From Actinokineospora baliensis (lineage in GTDB: Bacteria > Actinomycetota > Actinomycetes > Mycobacteriales > Pseudonocardiaceae): a DNA stretch of 64,000 bases. Shown piece by piece: positions 34,087 to 43,100 of this stretch. The position numbers and the translations under genes are program-made. The notes beneath the pieces are model-generated. The model did no database searches. It saw nothing but the letters and a program-made list of their open reading frames with translations, and was not told where the DNA came from. Every line of letters starts with the position of its first letter. The first letter of the stretch is position 1. Location of the stretch: positions 2,418,001-2,482,000 of the forward strand of contig NZ_JAFBCK010000001.1 of assembly GCF_016907695.1 (NCBI RefSeq). The letters run 5' to 3'.

Positions 34087-34806
34087 ATGATCTTCTCGGC
34101 GGCGAGCAGAACGGCCCTGGGCGGGCGCCCGACCAACCAGGACGCGGCCCACGCCGCGGAGCGCCTGCTGGCGGTGGCCGACGGCGTCGGCGGTGCCCCG
34201 GCTGGCGAGGTCGCGTCCGCGCTGACCATCGCCACCGTGGTCGACCAGCGCGGTGACGCACCGGAGAGCATGGTCGAGCTGGCGAACGCGGCCGTGCTGG
34301 CGCACTCGGCGGTCGACCCGAGCACCGCGGGCATGGGCACCACCCTCGACCTCGCCGTGCTGGTCCGGTCCAAGGGCCGCTGGCTGGTCCGCGGCGCGCA
34401 CATCGGCGACAGCGTGACCGTCGTCCAGTCCGACGCCGGGACCCGGGTGCTGACCACCGGCCACACCCTGGCCAACGAGCTGATCGCCGCCGGTCACCTC
34501 ACCGAGGAAGAGGGGGCCCGCCACCCCAACCGCGCCGCCCTCGTCCGCGCGGTCGGCCTGGAACCCGACATCCGCCCCGACCTCTGGGAACTCCCCGCCA
34601 CCAGGGGCGACCGCTACCTCCTCTGCACCGACGGCCTCACCAACACCCTCGGCGACGCCCTGTGGCCGCTGCTCGACTCCCTCCGCACCGCCCCACCCGA
34701 AACCTGCGTCGACGAACTCCTCCGCGCGGCCACCGCCGCGGGCCCAAGAGACAATGTGACGGCGGTAGTGGGTGATGTGCGCGGAGGTGCCGGTTGGCTG
34801 AACTGA
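34087..34806 (+). CDS. PP2C-family protein phosphatase
   Basis: A 239-residue PPM/PP2C Ser/Thr phosphatase, soluble with no membrane anchor. The metal-binding motifs are in order: NQDAAHA, LAVADGVGG, GMGTTLDLAV, GAHIGDS, LLCTDGLTN and GPRDNVTAVV. It reverses Ser/Thr kinase signalling. The next gene overlaps it by 13 bases and encodes a probable FHA-like protein, a common reader of phosphothreonine, which suggests a phospho-signalling pair. Confidence 0.9.
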   Translation: MIFSAASRTALGGRPTNQDAAHAAERLLAVADGVGGAPAGEVASALTIATVVDQRGDAPESMVELANAAVLAHSAVDPSTAGMGTTLDLAVLVRSKGRWLVRGAHIGDSVTVVQSDAGTRVLTTGHTLANELIAAGHLTEEEGARHPNRAALVRAVGLEPDIRPDLWELPATRGDRYLLCTDGLTNTLGDALWPLLDSLRTAPPETCVDELLRAATAAGPRDNVTAVVGDVRGGAGWLN

Positions 34807-35474
34807 TCGTCGACTACCACGCCCTCCCGCACCCCGCGGTGATCCCCCCGACCGACCAGCTGTCCCTCGACCGCGACTTCCTCAGCGGGGGAACCGACGA
34901 ACGCATCTCCCGAGCCCCCAACGCCCCGTTCCTGCGGCACATGGACGGCCGCTGGTGGCTGGTCAACAGCCGCGACAAACTCGCGGTCTGGGTAGCCGCG
35001 GAGAGCCGCCGGTTCATGGTCGGCGAGCGCTGCGCTTTCCCCTTGCCAGACGGCGAATCAGAGGTCCGCGTGTGGGACGCGCGCGTGCGGCTGGTGGTGC
35101 GTGATTCTGTCGAATGGCACATCCCCGACCCGAGCGGCCCGGAAACCTCGATCGGCCTGAACGGGGCAGCGGTGCGGGTGGCGCTGCTGCTGTCGCGCAA
35201 ACCGCGGCACCGGGCGGTTCTTGCCGCGTACTACCGGGAGTACTTCACGCCTGGGATCGAGTCGCCCAAGCCGCTGGACCGGACGCGGACGCGGCTGTGC
35301 ATGGGGCTGACGTCGTTCACGGCGTTGGAACGGGCGTTGAACGATGTGGTGGCGGAGGTGTGGGGGGAAGCGCAGGGGCACCGGCATGAGGTGGCGGATT
35401 ATTTGATCGGGGAGCGGTTGCTGGTGGCGGCGGATCAGGGGTTGGTGCCGCATCGGTTGTGCGGGCATCGGTGA
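34794..35474 (+). CDS. Probable FHA-like domain protein with C-terminal helical domain
   Basis: A 226-residue protein starting at TTG 34794, with ggagg eight bases upstream. Residues about 20-105 look like a diverged FHA beta-sandwich (ISRAPNAPFLRHMDGRWWLV then VRVWDARVRLVVRD). Residues about 120-226 are helical, possibly a winged helix (LNGAAVRVALLLSRKPRHRA ... VADYLIGERLLVAADQGLVP). Overlap with the phosphatase gene supports a joint signalling role. I am unsure of the domain names; a profile search would settle it. Confidence 0.5.
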   Translation: MAELIVDYHALPHPAVIPPTDQLSLDRDFLSGGTDERISRAPNAPFLRHMDGRWWLVNSRDKLAVWVAAESRRFMVGERCAFPLPDGESEVRVWDARVRLVVRDSVEWHIPDPSGPETSIGLNGAAVRVALLLSRKPRHRAVLAAYYREYFTPGIESPKPLDRTRTRLCMGLTSFTALERALNDVVAEVWGEAQGHRHEVADYLIGERLLVAADQGLVPHRLCGHR

Positions 35475-35524
35475 GGGGTCGGCTCGCCTGCGGCATTGCG
35501 CTGGATCCGTGGTGGCTGGGTGTG

Positions 35525-35667
35525 CTCGATGGGGCGAACTTGTTTTGCGCGGGGCCCCTGCGCCAGCCGTGGCAGGACCGCAAAGCTGGGGCCGAAAAGC
35601 ATGGCCCTGCAGCGCAGGAACGCTACGACTGCCGCTCCCCCACGCAAAACAAGTCCGCCCCATCGAG
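35525..35667. repeat. 143-bp palindromic element, copy 2
   Basis: A second copy of the palindrome at 23300-23444, in opposite orientation. The 30-base arms are 35525-35554 and 35638-35667 and agree at 28 of 30 positions; the right arm contains CACGCAAAACAAGTCCGCCC. The outer flank gcattgcgctggatccg (about 35492-35509) and ggctcgcctgc match, inverted, the flank of copy 1. It lies just downstream of the FHA-like gene. Confidence 0.8.
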
Positions 35668-35679
35668 CATTTGGGTGGG

Positions 35680-35895
35680 CGGCTTCCGAGTGTCCAGTGG
35701 TCGGCAATGCCGTCGGAGTCGGGTGGTTGGGGTGGCGGGGTTGACTCGGCGGGCTGGGTTGGTGGGCTGGCTCGGGGGTTGAGGTGGCACCGGCTGTTCC
35801 GAGTGTCCAGTGGTTGGCAATGCGACCGGGGCGGGCGGGAAAGCGGTGGGCTGGGGTGGCACCAGCGGCTTCCGGATGTCCAGTGGCTGGCAACG
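35680..35895. repeat. Tandem repeat array of the composite element, copy 2
   Basis: About four units read on the minus strand: CACTGGACATCCGGAAGCCG, then CTGGTGCCACCCCAGCCCAC, and degenerate versions. These correspond to the array at 22670-23299. Array, palindrome and outer flank occur in the same relative order in both copies. It fills the gap between the FHA-like gene and the DUF3558-like lipoprotein gene. Confidence 0.7.
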
Positions 35896-35904
35896 CTGTC
35901 TGGG

Positions 35905-36528
35905 TTAGCCGGGGGTGTCGGGGAGGCGGTCGAAGATGGATTCGGTGATTTTCTTGGCCGTGGGGCAGGGGGCGGAGTCGAAGCTGCCCAGGACGGTGAG
36001 GTGGGAGCCGTGTTCGTGGGGGGCCAGGTAGGGGTCGAGGGCCACCGCCAGGCCGCAGGCGGCGGGGTCGGGGCCGACTACCTGGTAGCTGGTGTTGCCG
36101 AAGTGGTCGGTGGTGGGGACGTAGCTGGGGGTGCCTGGGGGTTCGGCGCGGAAGAAGACCGCGACGTTGGTGGTGGCTCGGGGGTAGGGGAGGCGGTAGC
36201 GGCAGAGGCCCGCTGACTCGGCCAGGGGTTCGGCTTTGACGCCGGTGGCCCTGGAGATCAGGGGGACGTAGGTGGCGCAGTCCAGGGGCGTGGGGACGGT
36301 TTTGGGGGAGCCGACCATGATGCCTGGTTGGCGGGCTCGGGTGGGGACCTGGACCGCCGTGGTGGTGGCGGGTTCGGCGCGGATGGGGGCCAGTTCGGCG
36401 CGGGGGCTTGCGGTGGAGGTGGCGCAGCCGGTGGCGGTGAGGGCGGTCAGCAGGAGGGCGGCGGGTCGGGCGAGCACGCGGAAACGGTAGGGGCTCGCGG
36501 TCGGTGTCGCCTGGTGCGGTGGCGGCAT
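35905..36528 (-). CDS. DUF3558-like lipoprotein
   Basis: A secreted lipoprotein of up to 207 residues. The signal segment LARPAALLLTALTATGCA has a lipobox with the lipidated Cys; GTG 36477 (VLARPAALLL...) would be a more standard start than ATG 36528. The mature part has two Cys (LDCATYVPL and AGLCRY, plus later pairs) and ends in a DUF3558-like pattern common in Pseudonocardiaceae. The function is unknown. Divergent from the next lipoprotein gene. Confidence 0.68.
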   Translation of the reverse strand: MPPPHQATPTASPYRFRVLARPAALLLTALTATGCATSTASPRAELAPIRAEPATTTAVQVPTRARQPGIMVGSPKTVPTPLDCATYVPLISRATGVKAEPLAESAGLCRYRLPYPRATTNVAVFFRAEPPGTPSYVPTTDHFGNTSYQVVGPDPAACGLAVALDPYLAPHEHGSHLTVLGSFDSAPCPTAKKITESIFDRLPDTPG

Positions 36529-36611
36529 TCAGCCGATCGTGGAAGTCCGCAGTGGAGAGAGAGGGCTCACGGGCGCGTAACGGACCATCCGGGACGGTCG
36601 AATCTGCGGGC

Positions 36612-37097
36612 ATGAGGTCAATCGCCGGTGTAGTGGTGCTTCTCGCTGTGGTCACGGGCTGTTCCGCGCCGGTCACCGGATCCGCGTCGGGGGCGGCGAC
36701 CACAACCACCCCCGAACCCACAACCACCACAACCAAAACCACGACAACAACGACAACCACGAAGCGAACCACCACCACGACCAAGCCCAAGCCCAGCAGC
36801 ACCCTGCCCACGATCGACGAGAGCGCCCCCACCACCCACTGCGACCGCCCCTTCAAGGGTGCCCTCGGCAAGGACATGTACGCGGCGGTGGTCGAGACCC
36901 CCGCGGGCAGGCTCAACTGCGAGCAGGCGGCCGCGATCCTGTTCGACTACTACGCCGAGCGCCCCGACCCGAAGACCGGCCTGCCGCCCTTCGAGATCGG
37001 TCCCATGCGCTGCAACCAGGTCGACGAGCCCGCCTTGGCGCAGGTCGTCTGCGCGGACGAGGACAACCTCATCTACTCGATGTGGGGCCAGACCTGA
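36612..37097 (+). CDS. Lipoprotein with Thr-rich linker
   Basis: A 161-residue lipoprotein. The signal MRSIAGVVVLLAVVTGCSAP has its lipobox Cys at 17, followed by an extreme Thr/Pro/Lys linker (about 28-66, probably O-mannosylated) and a small globular domain (THCDRPFKGALGKDMYAAVV ... EIGPMRCNQVDEPA) with four Cys. The family is not recognised. The ACC-rich stretch at 36700-36800 is this linker and not a separate repeat. Confidence 0.72.
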   Translation: MRSIAGVVVLLAVVTGCSAPVTGSASGAATTTTPEPTTTTTKTTTTTTTTKRTTTTTKPKPSSTLPTIDESAPTTHCDRPFKGALGKDMYAAVVETPAGRLNCEQAAAILFDYYAERPDPKTGLPPFEIGPMRCNQVDEPALAQVVCADEDNLIYSMWGQT

Positions 37098-37173
37098 CGG
37101 AATAATTGAGCGCGCAACTAGGTTGACGGGGGTGTGGTCGCCACCCCGGTGGCCCTAGGAGATGGAGGCGGAC

Positions 37174-38142
37174 ATGCCTGCTGTCACCGCCGACACGTTG
37201 ACCCTGCCCCGCCTGCCCGTGCTGCCCGAGGCGACCGCGTGGCGCCGGGTGCGCACGACGGTCCGGGCGCGGTCCTTCCTCGAGGGGGAGGGCTTCCAGG
37301 TCCGCAGGCCTTTCCCGGGCGTCGACATGGCGATGGCCGACCCGTTCCTGTTGCTCGACCACATGGGTGCCGTCGAGTACGGGCCCGGTGAGGCCAAGGG
37401 CGCGCCCTGGCACCCGCACCGCGGCTTCGAGACCGTCACCTACATGATCGACGGCGCGATGGCGCACACCGACTCGATCGGCGGTGGTGGGCTCATCACC
37501 GACGGGTCGACGCAGTGGATGACCGCGGCGAGCGGGATCCTGCACAACGAGGTGCCCCCGCCGGAGTTGGTGGCCAAGGGCGGTTTGTTCCACGGCGTGC
37601 AGCTGTGGGTGAACCTGCCCAAGGCGCTGAAGATGGCGCCGCCGCGTTATCAGGACATCGCCGCTGGGGACGCGAAGCTGCTTTCCAGCGACGACGGCGG
37701 AGCTCTTGTCCGCGTCATCGCAGGCGACCTCGCCGGGTACGAGGGGCCGGGTTCGACCTACACGCCCATCAACTACCTACACGCGACTGTGGCGCCTGGC
37801 GCCCGGTTGTCGATGCCATGGCCGGAGCGCTTCAACGCCCTTGTCTATGTGCTCTCCGGTAAGGGAACCGTGGGCAGGGAAGGCAGGCCGCTGGAAGAGG
37901 GCGAACTCGCGGTATTCGACGAGGGCCAAGCTCTGACTCTTCGCGCCGCCGAAAAGCAGGGGGCGTGGGAAATCCTCGTGCTGGGCGGTCTGCCGATCAA
38001 CGAGCCGGTGGCCCGATACGGTCCGTTCGTGATGAACACCCGACAGGAGATCCTGCAGGCGTTCGAGGACTACCAAGCGGGCAGGCTCGGGCAGATCCCG
38101 GTCGCGCACCGCACCAGCGCCGACATCGCGGAGGAGGAATAG
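37174..38142 (+). CDS. Pirin family protein
   Basis: A 322-residue bicupin of the pirin family. The N-terminal cupin has the metal site WHPHRGFETVTYMIDG and AASGILHNEVPP, followed by a pirin C-terminal domain. Pirins are cytosolic Fe proteins; some have quercetinase activity or act as redox-sensing regulators. I choose ATG 37174 because GGAGG (37164-37168) lies five bases upstream; ATG 37162 would place that RBS inside the gene. The TPR gene starts directly after the stop. Confidence 0.9.
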   Translation: MPAVTADTLTLPRLPVLPEATAWRRVRTTVRARSFLEGEGFQVRRPFPGVDMAMADPFLLLDHMGAVEYGPGEAKGAPWHPHRGFETVTYMIDGAMAHTDSIGGGGLITDGSTQWMTAASGILHNEVPPPELVAKGGLFHGVQLWVNLPKALKMAPPRYQDIAAGDAKLLSSDDGGALVRVIAGDLAGYEGPGSTYTPINYLHATVAPGARLSMPWPERFNALVYVLSGKGTVGREGRPLEEGELAVFDEGQALTLRAAEKQGAWEILVLGGLPINEPVARYGPFVMNTRQEILQAFEDYQAGRLGQIPVAHRTSADIAEEE

Positions 38143-38502
38143 ATGACCGATCTCGCCACGCTCTACGAACTCGGCCGCCGCTACCGGGAGGGCGGCGACC
38201 CCACCACGGCCGCCCGCTACCTCGCGCAGGCGGCCGAGGAGGACCCCAGTTCGCGAGCGGTGCTGACCGAGTTGGCCTTGGCGCACTTCCAGTCCGCTGC
38301 ACTGGGTAAGGCCGAGACCACTGCGCGTGCGCTCGTCGAACTCGACCCGTCGGACGCGTTCGCGCTGACCCTGCTGGGGCGGTCGCTGGTCAGGCAGAGC
38401 AAGCACGCCGAGGCGGTGCCGTACCTGCGGTTGGCCGCGGTGATGACGGGTTCGGCCGAGGCGGGTGCCGCGCTCGCTGAGTGCGAGGCCCGGCTCACTT
38501 AG
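38143..38502 (+). CDS. TPR-repeat protein
   Basis: A 119-residue protein of two to three tetratricopeptide repeats (GDPTTAARYLAQAAEEDPSS; LGKAETTARALVELDPSDAF; SKHAEAVPYLRLAAVM), giving a small helical scaffold. ATG 38143 follows the pirin stop with no gap, and the ggaggaa RBS lies in the pirin 3' end, so translation is coupled. The partner protein is unknown. Confidence 0.82.
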   Translation: MTDLATLYELGRRYREGGDPTTAARYLAQAAEEDPSSRAVLTELALAHFQSAALGKAETTARALVELDPSDAFALTLLGRSLVRQSKHAEAVPYLRLAAVMTGSAEAGAALAECEARLT

Positions 38503-38520
38503 CGTTTCCGGAATGCGCGC

Positions 38521-38554
38521 TGATTGGGCGGGCGGAAAACCTTTCGCCCAATCA
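38521..38554. other. Hairpin after the TPR gene
   Basis: A 10-bp perfect stem (TGATTGGGCG and complement) with a 14-base loop, 18 bases after the TPR stop. It could be a terminator, although no U tract follows. Confidence 0.45.
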
Positions 38555-38590
38555 GGGCAACCCATCGGGTCGCCACGACGTCTTCACGCC

Positions 38591-38680
38591 ATGGACATTG
38601 GTCTCATCGCGGTAGTCGTGGGGGCGTTGTTGCTCGTGGGCAGCCTGGTCGCCTTCACCAAGCGGCGGATCAAGCAGTGA
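38591..38680 (+). CDS. Possible 29-residue membrane peptide
   Basis: ATG 38591 opens 29 codons: MDIGLIAVVVGALLLVGSLV, then AFTKRRIKQ. It is one transmembrane helix with a basic cytosolic end. No convincing RBS is seen (cttcacgcc precedes it). The amino acid pattern is that of many small membrane proteins, but it could be chance. Confidence 0.4.
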   Translation: MDIGLIAVVVGALLLVGSLVAFTKRRIKQ

Positions 38681-38866
38681 TTGTGCTCACCCCATCGCGA
38701 TCCGTGACATTCACGGCGGCGTAACACAACAGGTCCGTTGGGCCCCTTGCGGCTGACGCATTGGGCTGAAAGAGTGACGCACACTCCGGCCGGCACGCCG
38801 CGCGAATCCCCTGTGGGCACCTCGACGCCCTTCGTGGTGGCGGCCGTCTCCAGGAAGGTAGTCGTC

Positions 38867-39058
38867 ATGACGCTCGCGAACGGGACACCGACGTCCCCGA
38901 CCAGGATCGCCGCCGCACGGGAGGTCGAGTCCATGCACAACGCCGAGCAGTGCAGCAAGGCGGCGCGCACGGTGGCCGACCACTCGTCCGACGCCGCGGA
39001 CTGCCTGCGCCTGCTCGACATGCTCGGCCTCGACCCCGCGGTGGGCAAACGGACCTGA
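38867..39058 (+). CDS. Small helical protein (63 aa), unknown
   Basis: ATG 38867 with aggaagg upstream opens 63 codons. The product has a polar helix with two Cys (MHNAEQCSKAARTVADHSSD and AADCLRLLDMLGLDP). I do not recognise a family, though the pattern Cys-x17-Cys in a helical hairpin recalls small four-helix cysteine-rich proteins. It converges on the alkyltransferase-like gene. Confidence 0.5.
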   Translation: MTLANGTPTSPTRIAAAREVESMHNAEQCSKAARTVADHSSDAADCLRLLDMLGLDPAVGKRT

Positions 39059-39073
39059 GTGGTACGAGACCCA

Positions 39074-39400
39074 CTAGAACAACCCGGGTTCCGGCTCCTC
39101 GACCACCTCGGCCCACCGGTGCCGCCGCAGGTCGACGCGCTCCTCGTCGGCCAGCACCCCCTCCGCGCGCAACCGCTCGAGCTGCTCGCGCGCCAGGTGC
39201 GGGGCAGGGGTCCCGTTCGCCCGCAGCACCCGGTGCCACGGCAGGTCGTGACCGTCCTCGGCCAGGACCTTGCCGATCAGCCGCGGTGACGGCGCTCCGG
39301 TGAGGGTGGCGATGTCGCCGTAGGTGGCGACGCTGCCCTCGGGGATCGACTTGATCGCCGCGCGCACCCGTTCGTGCAGTTCTTCGTCCACGCCACTCAC
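39074..39400 (-). CDS. Alkyltransferase-like (ATL) DNA-binding protein (Rv3204-like)
   Basis: A 108-residue protein with the O6-alkylguanine-DNA alkyltransferase C-terminal fold: GSVATYGDIATLTGAP and GKVLAEDGHDLPWHRVLRAN. The motif reads PWHRV where methyltransferases have PCHRV, so the acceptor Cys is replaced by Trp. Such ATL proteins bind alkylated guanine, flip it out and hand it to nucleotide excision repair instead of repairing it themselves. GTG 39400 overlaps the LipV-like stop (GTGA). Confidence 0.85.
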   Translation of the reverse strand: MSGVDEELHERVRAAIKSIPEGSVATYGDIATLTGAPSPRLIGKVLAEDGHDLPWHRVLRANGTPAPHLAREQLERLRAEGVLADEERVDLRRHRWAEVVEEPEPGLF

Positions 39401-40104
39401 CCCACGAAGTCGGTCACCAGAGCGCCGACGCGCTCCGGGGCGTCCACGTAGACCACGTGGCCGCAGTCGAGGTCGACCGTGGCGCTGAAGCCGGGGTCGA
39501 CGAAGTCGGCGCCGAGGGCCCGCACGACCAGGGTCTCCCCGGTCGGCTTGGGCACCGGTCGGCACATCTCGCTCCACGCCGTGATCACCGCGGCCGGGCA
39601 GTAGCGCGGCCGCCAGCCGTCCCCGACCCGCACCCAGTGCGCCGCGACTTCCTCGGCCACCACGGCTTCGGACGCCGCGGGCCAGTCACCACGTTGCGCG
39701 GCGTGCGGATCACTCGCTGTCGCGGCGGCGTTCTCCGCGTACTCCAACGCTTGTTGCGGCCGCACGCTCACCGCGGGGTCGAGCAGCACCAGCTGACCCA
39801 CCCGGTGCCGGGGCAGATGCAGCGCCACCACCCCGCCGAACGAGTGCGCGATCATCGGCGGCGCTTCGAGCCCGAACCGCTCGATCACCGCGAGGACGTC
39901 GGCCGCGTGCTGCTCCAGCGTCCACGGCGGCAGCCACGGCGAGTGCCCGTGCCCGCGCAGGTCGGGCGCGATCACGCGGTACCCGGCCAGGTGATCCTCG
40001 GCGAGCGCGCGGTAGCGGCCGCCGTGCCCGGTGACCCCGTGCAGTGCCAGCAGCGGCGGCCCGTCGGGCGGGCCGAAGACGTGCACGGTGAGGGCGTCGG
40101 ACAT
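39397..40104 (-). CDS. Alpha/beta hydrolase (LipV-like, Rv3203-like)
   Basis: A 235-residue alpha/beta hydrolase. It has LLALHGVTGHGGRY, a nucleophile in IAHSFGGVVALHL, and a C-terminal DCGHVVYVDAPE with the His. Context (ATL gene downstream on the same strand, divergent adnA) matches M. tuberculosis Rv3204-Rv3203-Rv3202c as I remember it, where the hydrolase is called LipV. The substrate is unknown. ATG 40104. Confidence 0.82.
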   Translation of the reverse strand: MSDALTVHVFGPPDGPPLLALHGVTGHGGRYRALAEDHLAGYRVIAPDLRGHGHSPWLPPWTLEQHAADVLAVIERFGLEAPPMIAHSFGGVVALHLPRHRVGQLVLLDPAVSVRPQQALEYAENAAATASDPHAAQRGDWPAASEAVVAEEVAAHWVRVGDGWRPRYCPAAVITAWSEMCRPVPKPTGETLVVRALGADFVDPGFSATVDLDCGHVVYVDAPERVGALVTDFVG

Positions 40105-40180
40105 GCCGTGAATCATTCCACCCGCGGTCCACGGGCGTGCCGCGTCGGGGTGCCGGTGGTGGCCGTGGTCCAATCGGCGG

Positions 40181-43100
40181 ATGGTCGCCGGGAGGTCGTC
40201 GCTCGCTCCTCGGCTCGTCCGCGTCCCCGAGCCGCGCCAGCGGGCACTGCGCTGGGGCGAGGACGCCCGCCGCGTGCTCGCCGGTGCCGACGGCTTCGTC
40301 CGCGTCCTCGGCGGTCCCGGGTCCGGCAAGACGACCCTGCTCGCGGAGTTGGCGGCCGACCGGATCCTGCGCGGCGGGGTGGACCCCGAGCAGTTGCTGG
40401 TGCTCACCGCCAGCCGCCGCGCCGCCGCTGACCTGCGTGGACGCATCACAGCGCTGCTCACAGACCAGGGTGCCCCGCGCACGGTCCGCGAGCCGCTGGT
40501 GCGCACCGTGCACTCGTACGCCTTCGCTGTGCTGCGCATCCAGGCGATGTTGCACGACGGTCCCGGTCCTCGGCTGCTGTCGGGTCCCGAGCAGGACGCG
40601 GTGATCCGCGAGCTGCTCGAGGGCGACATCGAGATGGGCGCGAAGCACTGGCCCGAACGACTGCAGCCCGCGCTTGCGGTGCCCGGGTTCGCCGAGGAGT
40701 TGCGGGATCTGATCCTGCGGGCGTCCGAGCGCGGTCTCGGCCCCGAGGACCTGATCGGGCTGGGTGAGCGGGAAGGCCGCGACGAGTGGGTCGCGGCAGG
40801 CCGGTTTGGACGACAGTACGAACAGGTCACGCTGCTCCTCGGTTCGGCGGACAGCGGTATCGCGCACACCACGGCGCCCGCGCTCGACGCCGCCGAGCTC
40901 GTCGCGAGCGCGCTGCTCGCCTTTGACACCGACAACACCCTGCTGACCGCCGAGCGCGAGCGGGTCAGGTACCTGCTCGTCGACGACGCCCAGCACCTGG
41001 ATCCGCTGCAGTACGCGCTGTTGCGGACTTTGGGCGGTGCGGCCAAGGAGTTCGTCGTCGCGGGCGACCCGGACCAGGCGATCTTCTCCTTCCGCGGTGC
41101 AGACCCGGCTTTACTGCGCGATGCCGATCCCGGTGGCGGGACGGTGGTTCTCGGCGCTGGTCACCGGATGGCGCCGGCTGTGCGCAAAGCGGTGTCGCAC
41201 CTGGCCGCGCGGTTGCCGGGTGCCGTTCGCCGCGTGGACAAGGGCAGTGACAAGGGCGGCACGGTCACCGTTCGGCTGCACCCGTCGGCGGCGGCCGAGG
41301 CTAGCTGGGTCGCGAACCAGTTGCGCCGCGCGCATCTGATCGATGGGGTGCCGTGGGCGGATATGGCCGTGCTGGTCCGGTCCGCGACCCGTTCGGTCCC
41401 CGTGCTGCACCGGGCGCTCGCCGCCGCCGGGGTTCCCGTCGCCGCGCCCGGTGACGAGCTCCCGCTGTCGCAGCAGCCCGCGGTTCGACCGTTGTTGGCT
41501 CTGCTGCGGTGCGCGGCCGTCCCGTCCGTCCTCGATCCCGCGTACGCGGAGATGCTGCTCGCCTCGCAGCTCGGCGGCGCGGATCCCTTGGCGTTGCGGC
41601 GGTTGCGGCGCGGTCTGCGCCGCCTGGAGCTCACCTCCGGCGGCGACAAGTCCAGCGATGAGCTGTTGGTCGAGGTCATCAACGACGACGACCGGCTCAG
41701 CGCCCTCGCCGACACCGAGGCAGGCCCGGTCCGCCGGGTCGCGGGTCTGATCGCCTTGGCGCGCAAGGGGATCGAGGAAGGCGCGGGGCTCGAGCAGATC
41801 CTGTGGGACGTGTGGCAGACCAGCGGGTTGGAAGCCAGGTGGGTCGGCGTCGCCTCGCGCGGGGGGCCGGTCGGGGCGCAGGCGGACCGGGACCTGGACG
41901 CGATCGTCGCCCTGTTCCACACCGCCCAGCGCTACGCCGAGCGGCTGCCCGGGTCCGGGGTCGCCGGGTTCGTCGACCACATCGTGTCCCAGCGGATCGC
42001 GGGCGACACGCTGGCGCCGAGCGCGCCGAAGGGCGATGCCGTGGCCGTGTTGACCGCGCACGCCGCCGCCGGTCGTGAGTGGACGGTCGTCGCGGTTCCC
42101 GGTGTCCAGGAGGGGGCCTGGCCGGACCTGCGGCTGCGCGGGTCGCTGCTGGGTGTCGAGCGGCTGGTCGACCTGCTGGCCGGGGTCGGTGAGGAGGCGT
42201 CGGCCACGGCACCGCTGCTGGCCGAGGAGCGCCGCTTGCTGCTGGTCGCGGCGTCCCGGGCCCGGTCGAAGCTGCTGGTCAGCGCCGTGCGCGGGGAGGA
42301 GGAGCAGCCGTCGCGGTTCCTCGCCGAACTGGCGGGCGCCGACACCGCCGACACCGACATGCCGGTGCCGATGGCCGAGCAGGAGCGGGCCCTCGTGCTG
42401 GCGGACCTGGTCGGTGAGCTGCGGCAGGTGGTGTGCGACGCCGCCGCAGACCCGGCTCGACGCGGCCAGGCGGCCCGGCAGTTGGCCAGGCTGGCGGAGG
42501 CTGGCGTGCCGGGCGCGAACCCGGACAGCTGGTACGGGCTGCCGGAGCTGACCACCGCGGTCCCGCTGCGCGACGTCGACCAGCCGGTGCGCGTGTCACC
42601 GTCCACAGTGGAGATCCTGGCGAAGTGCCCGCTGCGCTGGATGGTCGAGCGGCACGGCGGACAGGACCCGGCCGAGCTCGCCGCGATCACCGGGACGCTC
42701 GTGCACGCCCTGGCCCAGGCCGCCGCGTCCGGGGTGCCGCGCGCCGAGCTGATGTCGGAGCTGGACAAGGCGTGGCACGCGGTCGACGCGGGCGCCCCGT
42801 GGTTCTCCCGGCGCGAGCAGCAGCGGGTGCGCGCGATGGTCGACACCTTCCTGGGCTGGATGGGCTCGACCCGCACCGAGCTGACCCAGGTCGCTGTCGA
42901 GCGCGAGGTCACCGTCGAGCTGCCCGACAAGATCACCGTCGCCGGTCGGGTGGACCGGCTGGAGGTCGACGCCGACGGGCGCCCGGTGATCGTGGACATC
43001 AAGACCGGCAAGTCCCCGGTCAGCGCGAACGACGCGCAGGAGCACCCGCAGTTGGCCGTGTACCAGCTCGCGGTGGCCTACGGGGCGTTCACCGACGTCG

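Noticed and set aside
36700..36800. ACC-rich low-complexity repeat
   Set aside because: It is the in-frame Thr-rich linker of the lipoprotein at 36612-37097.
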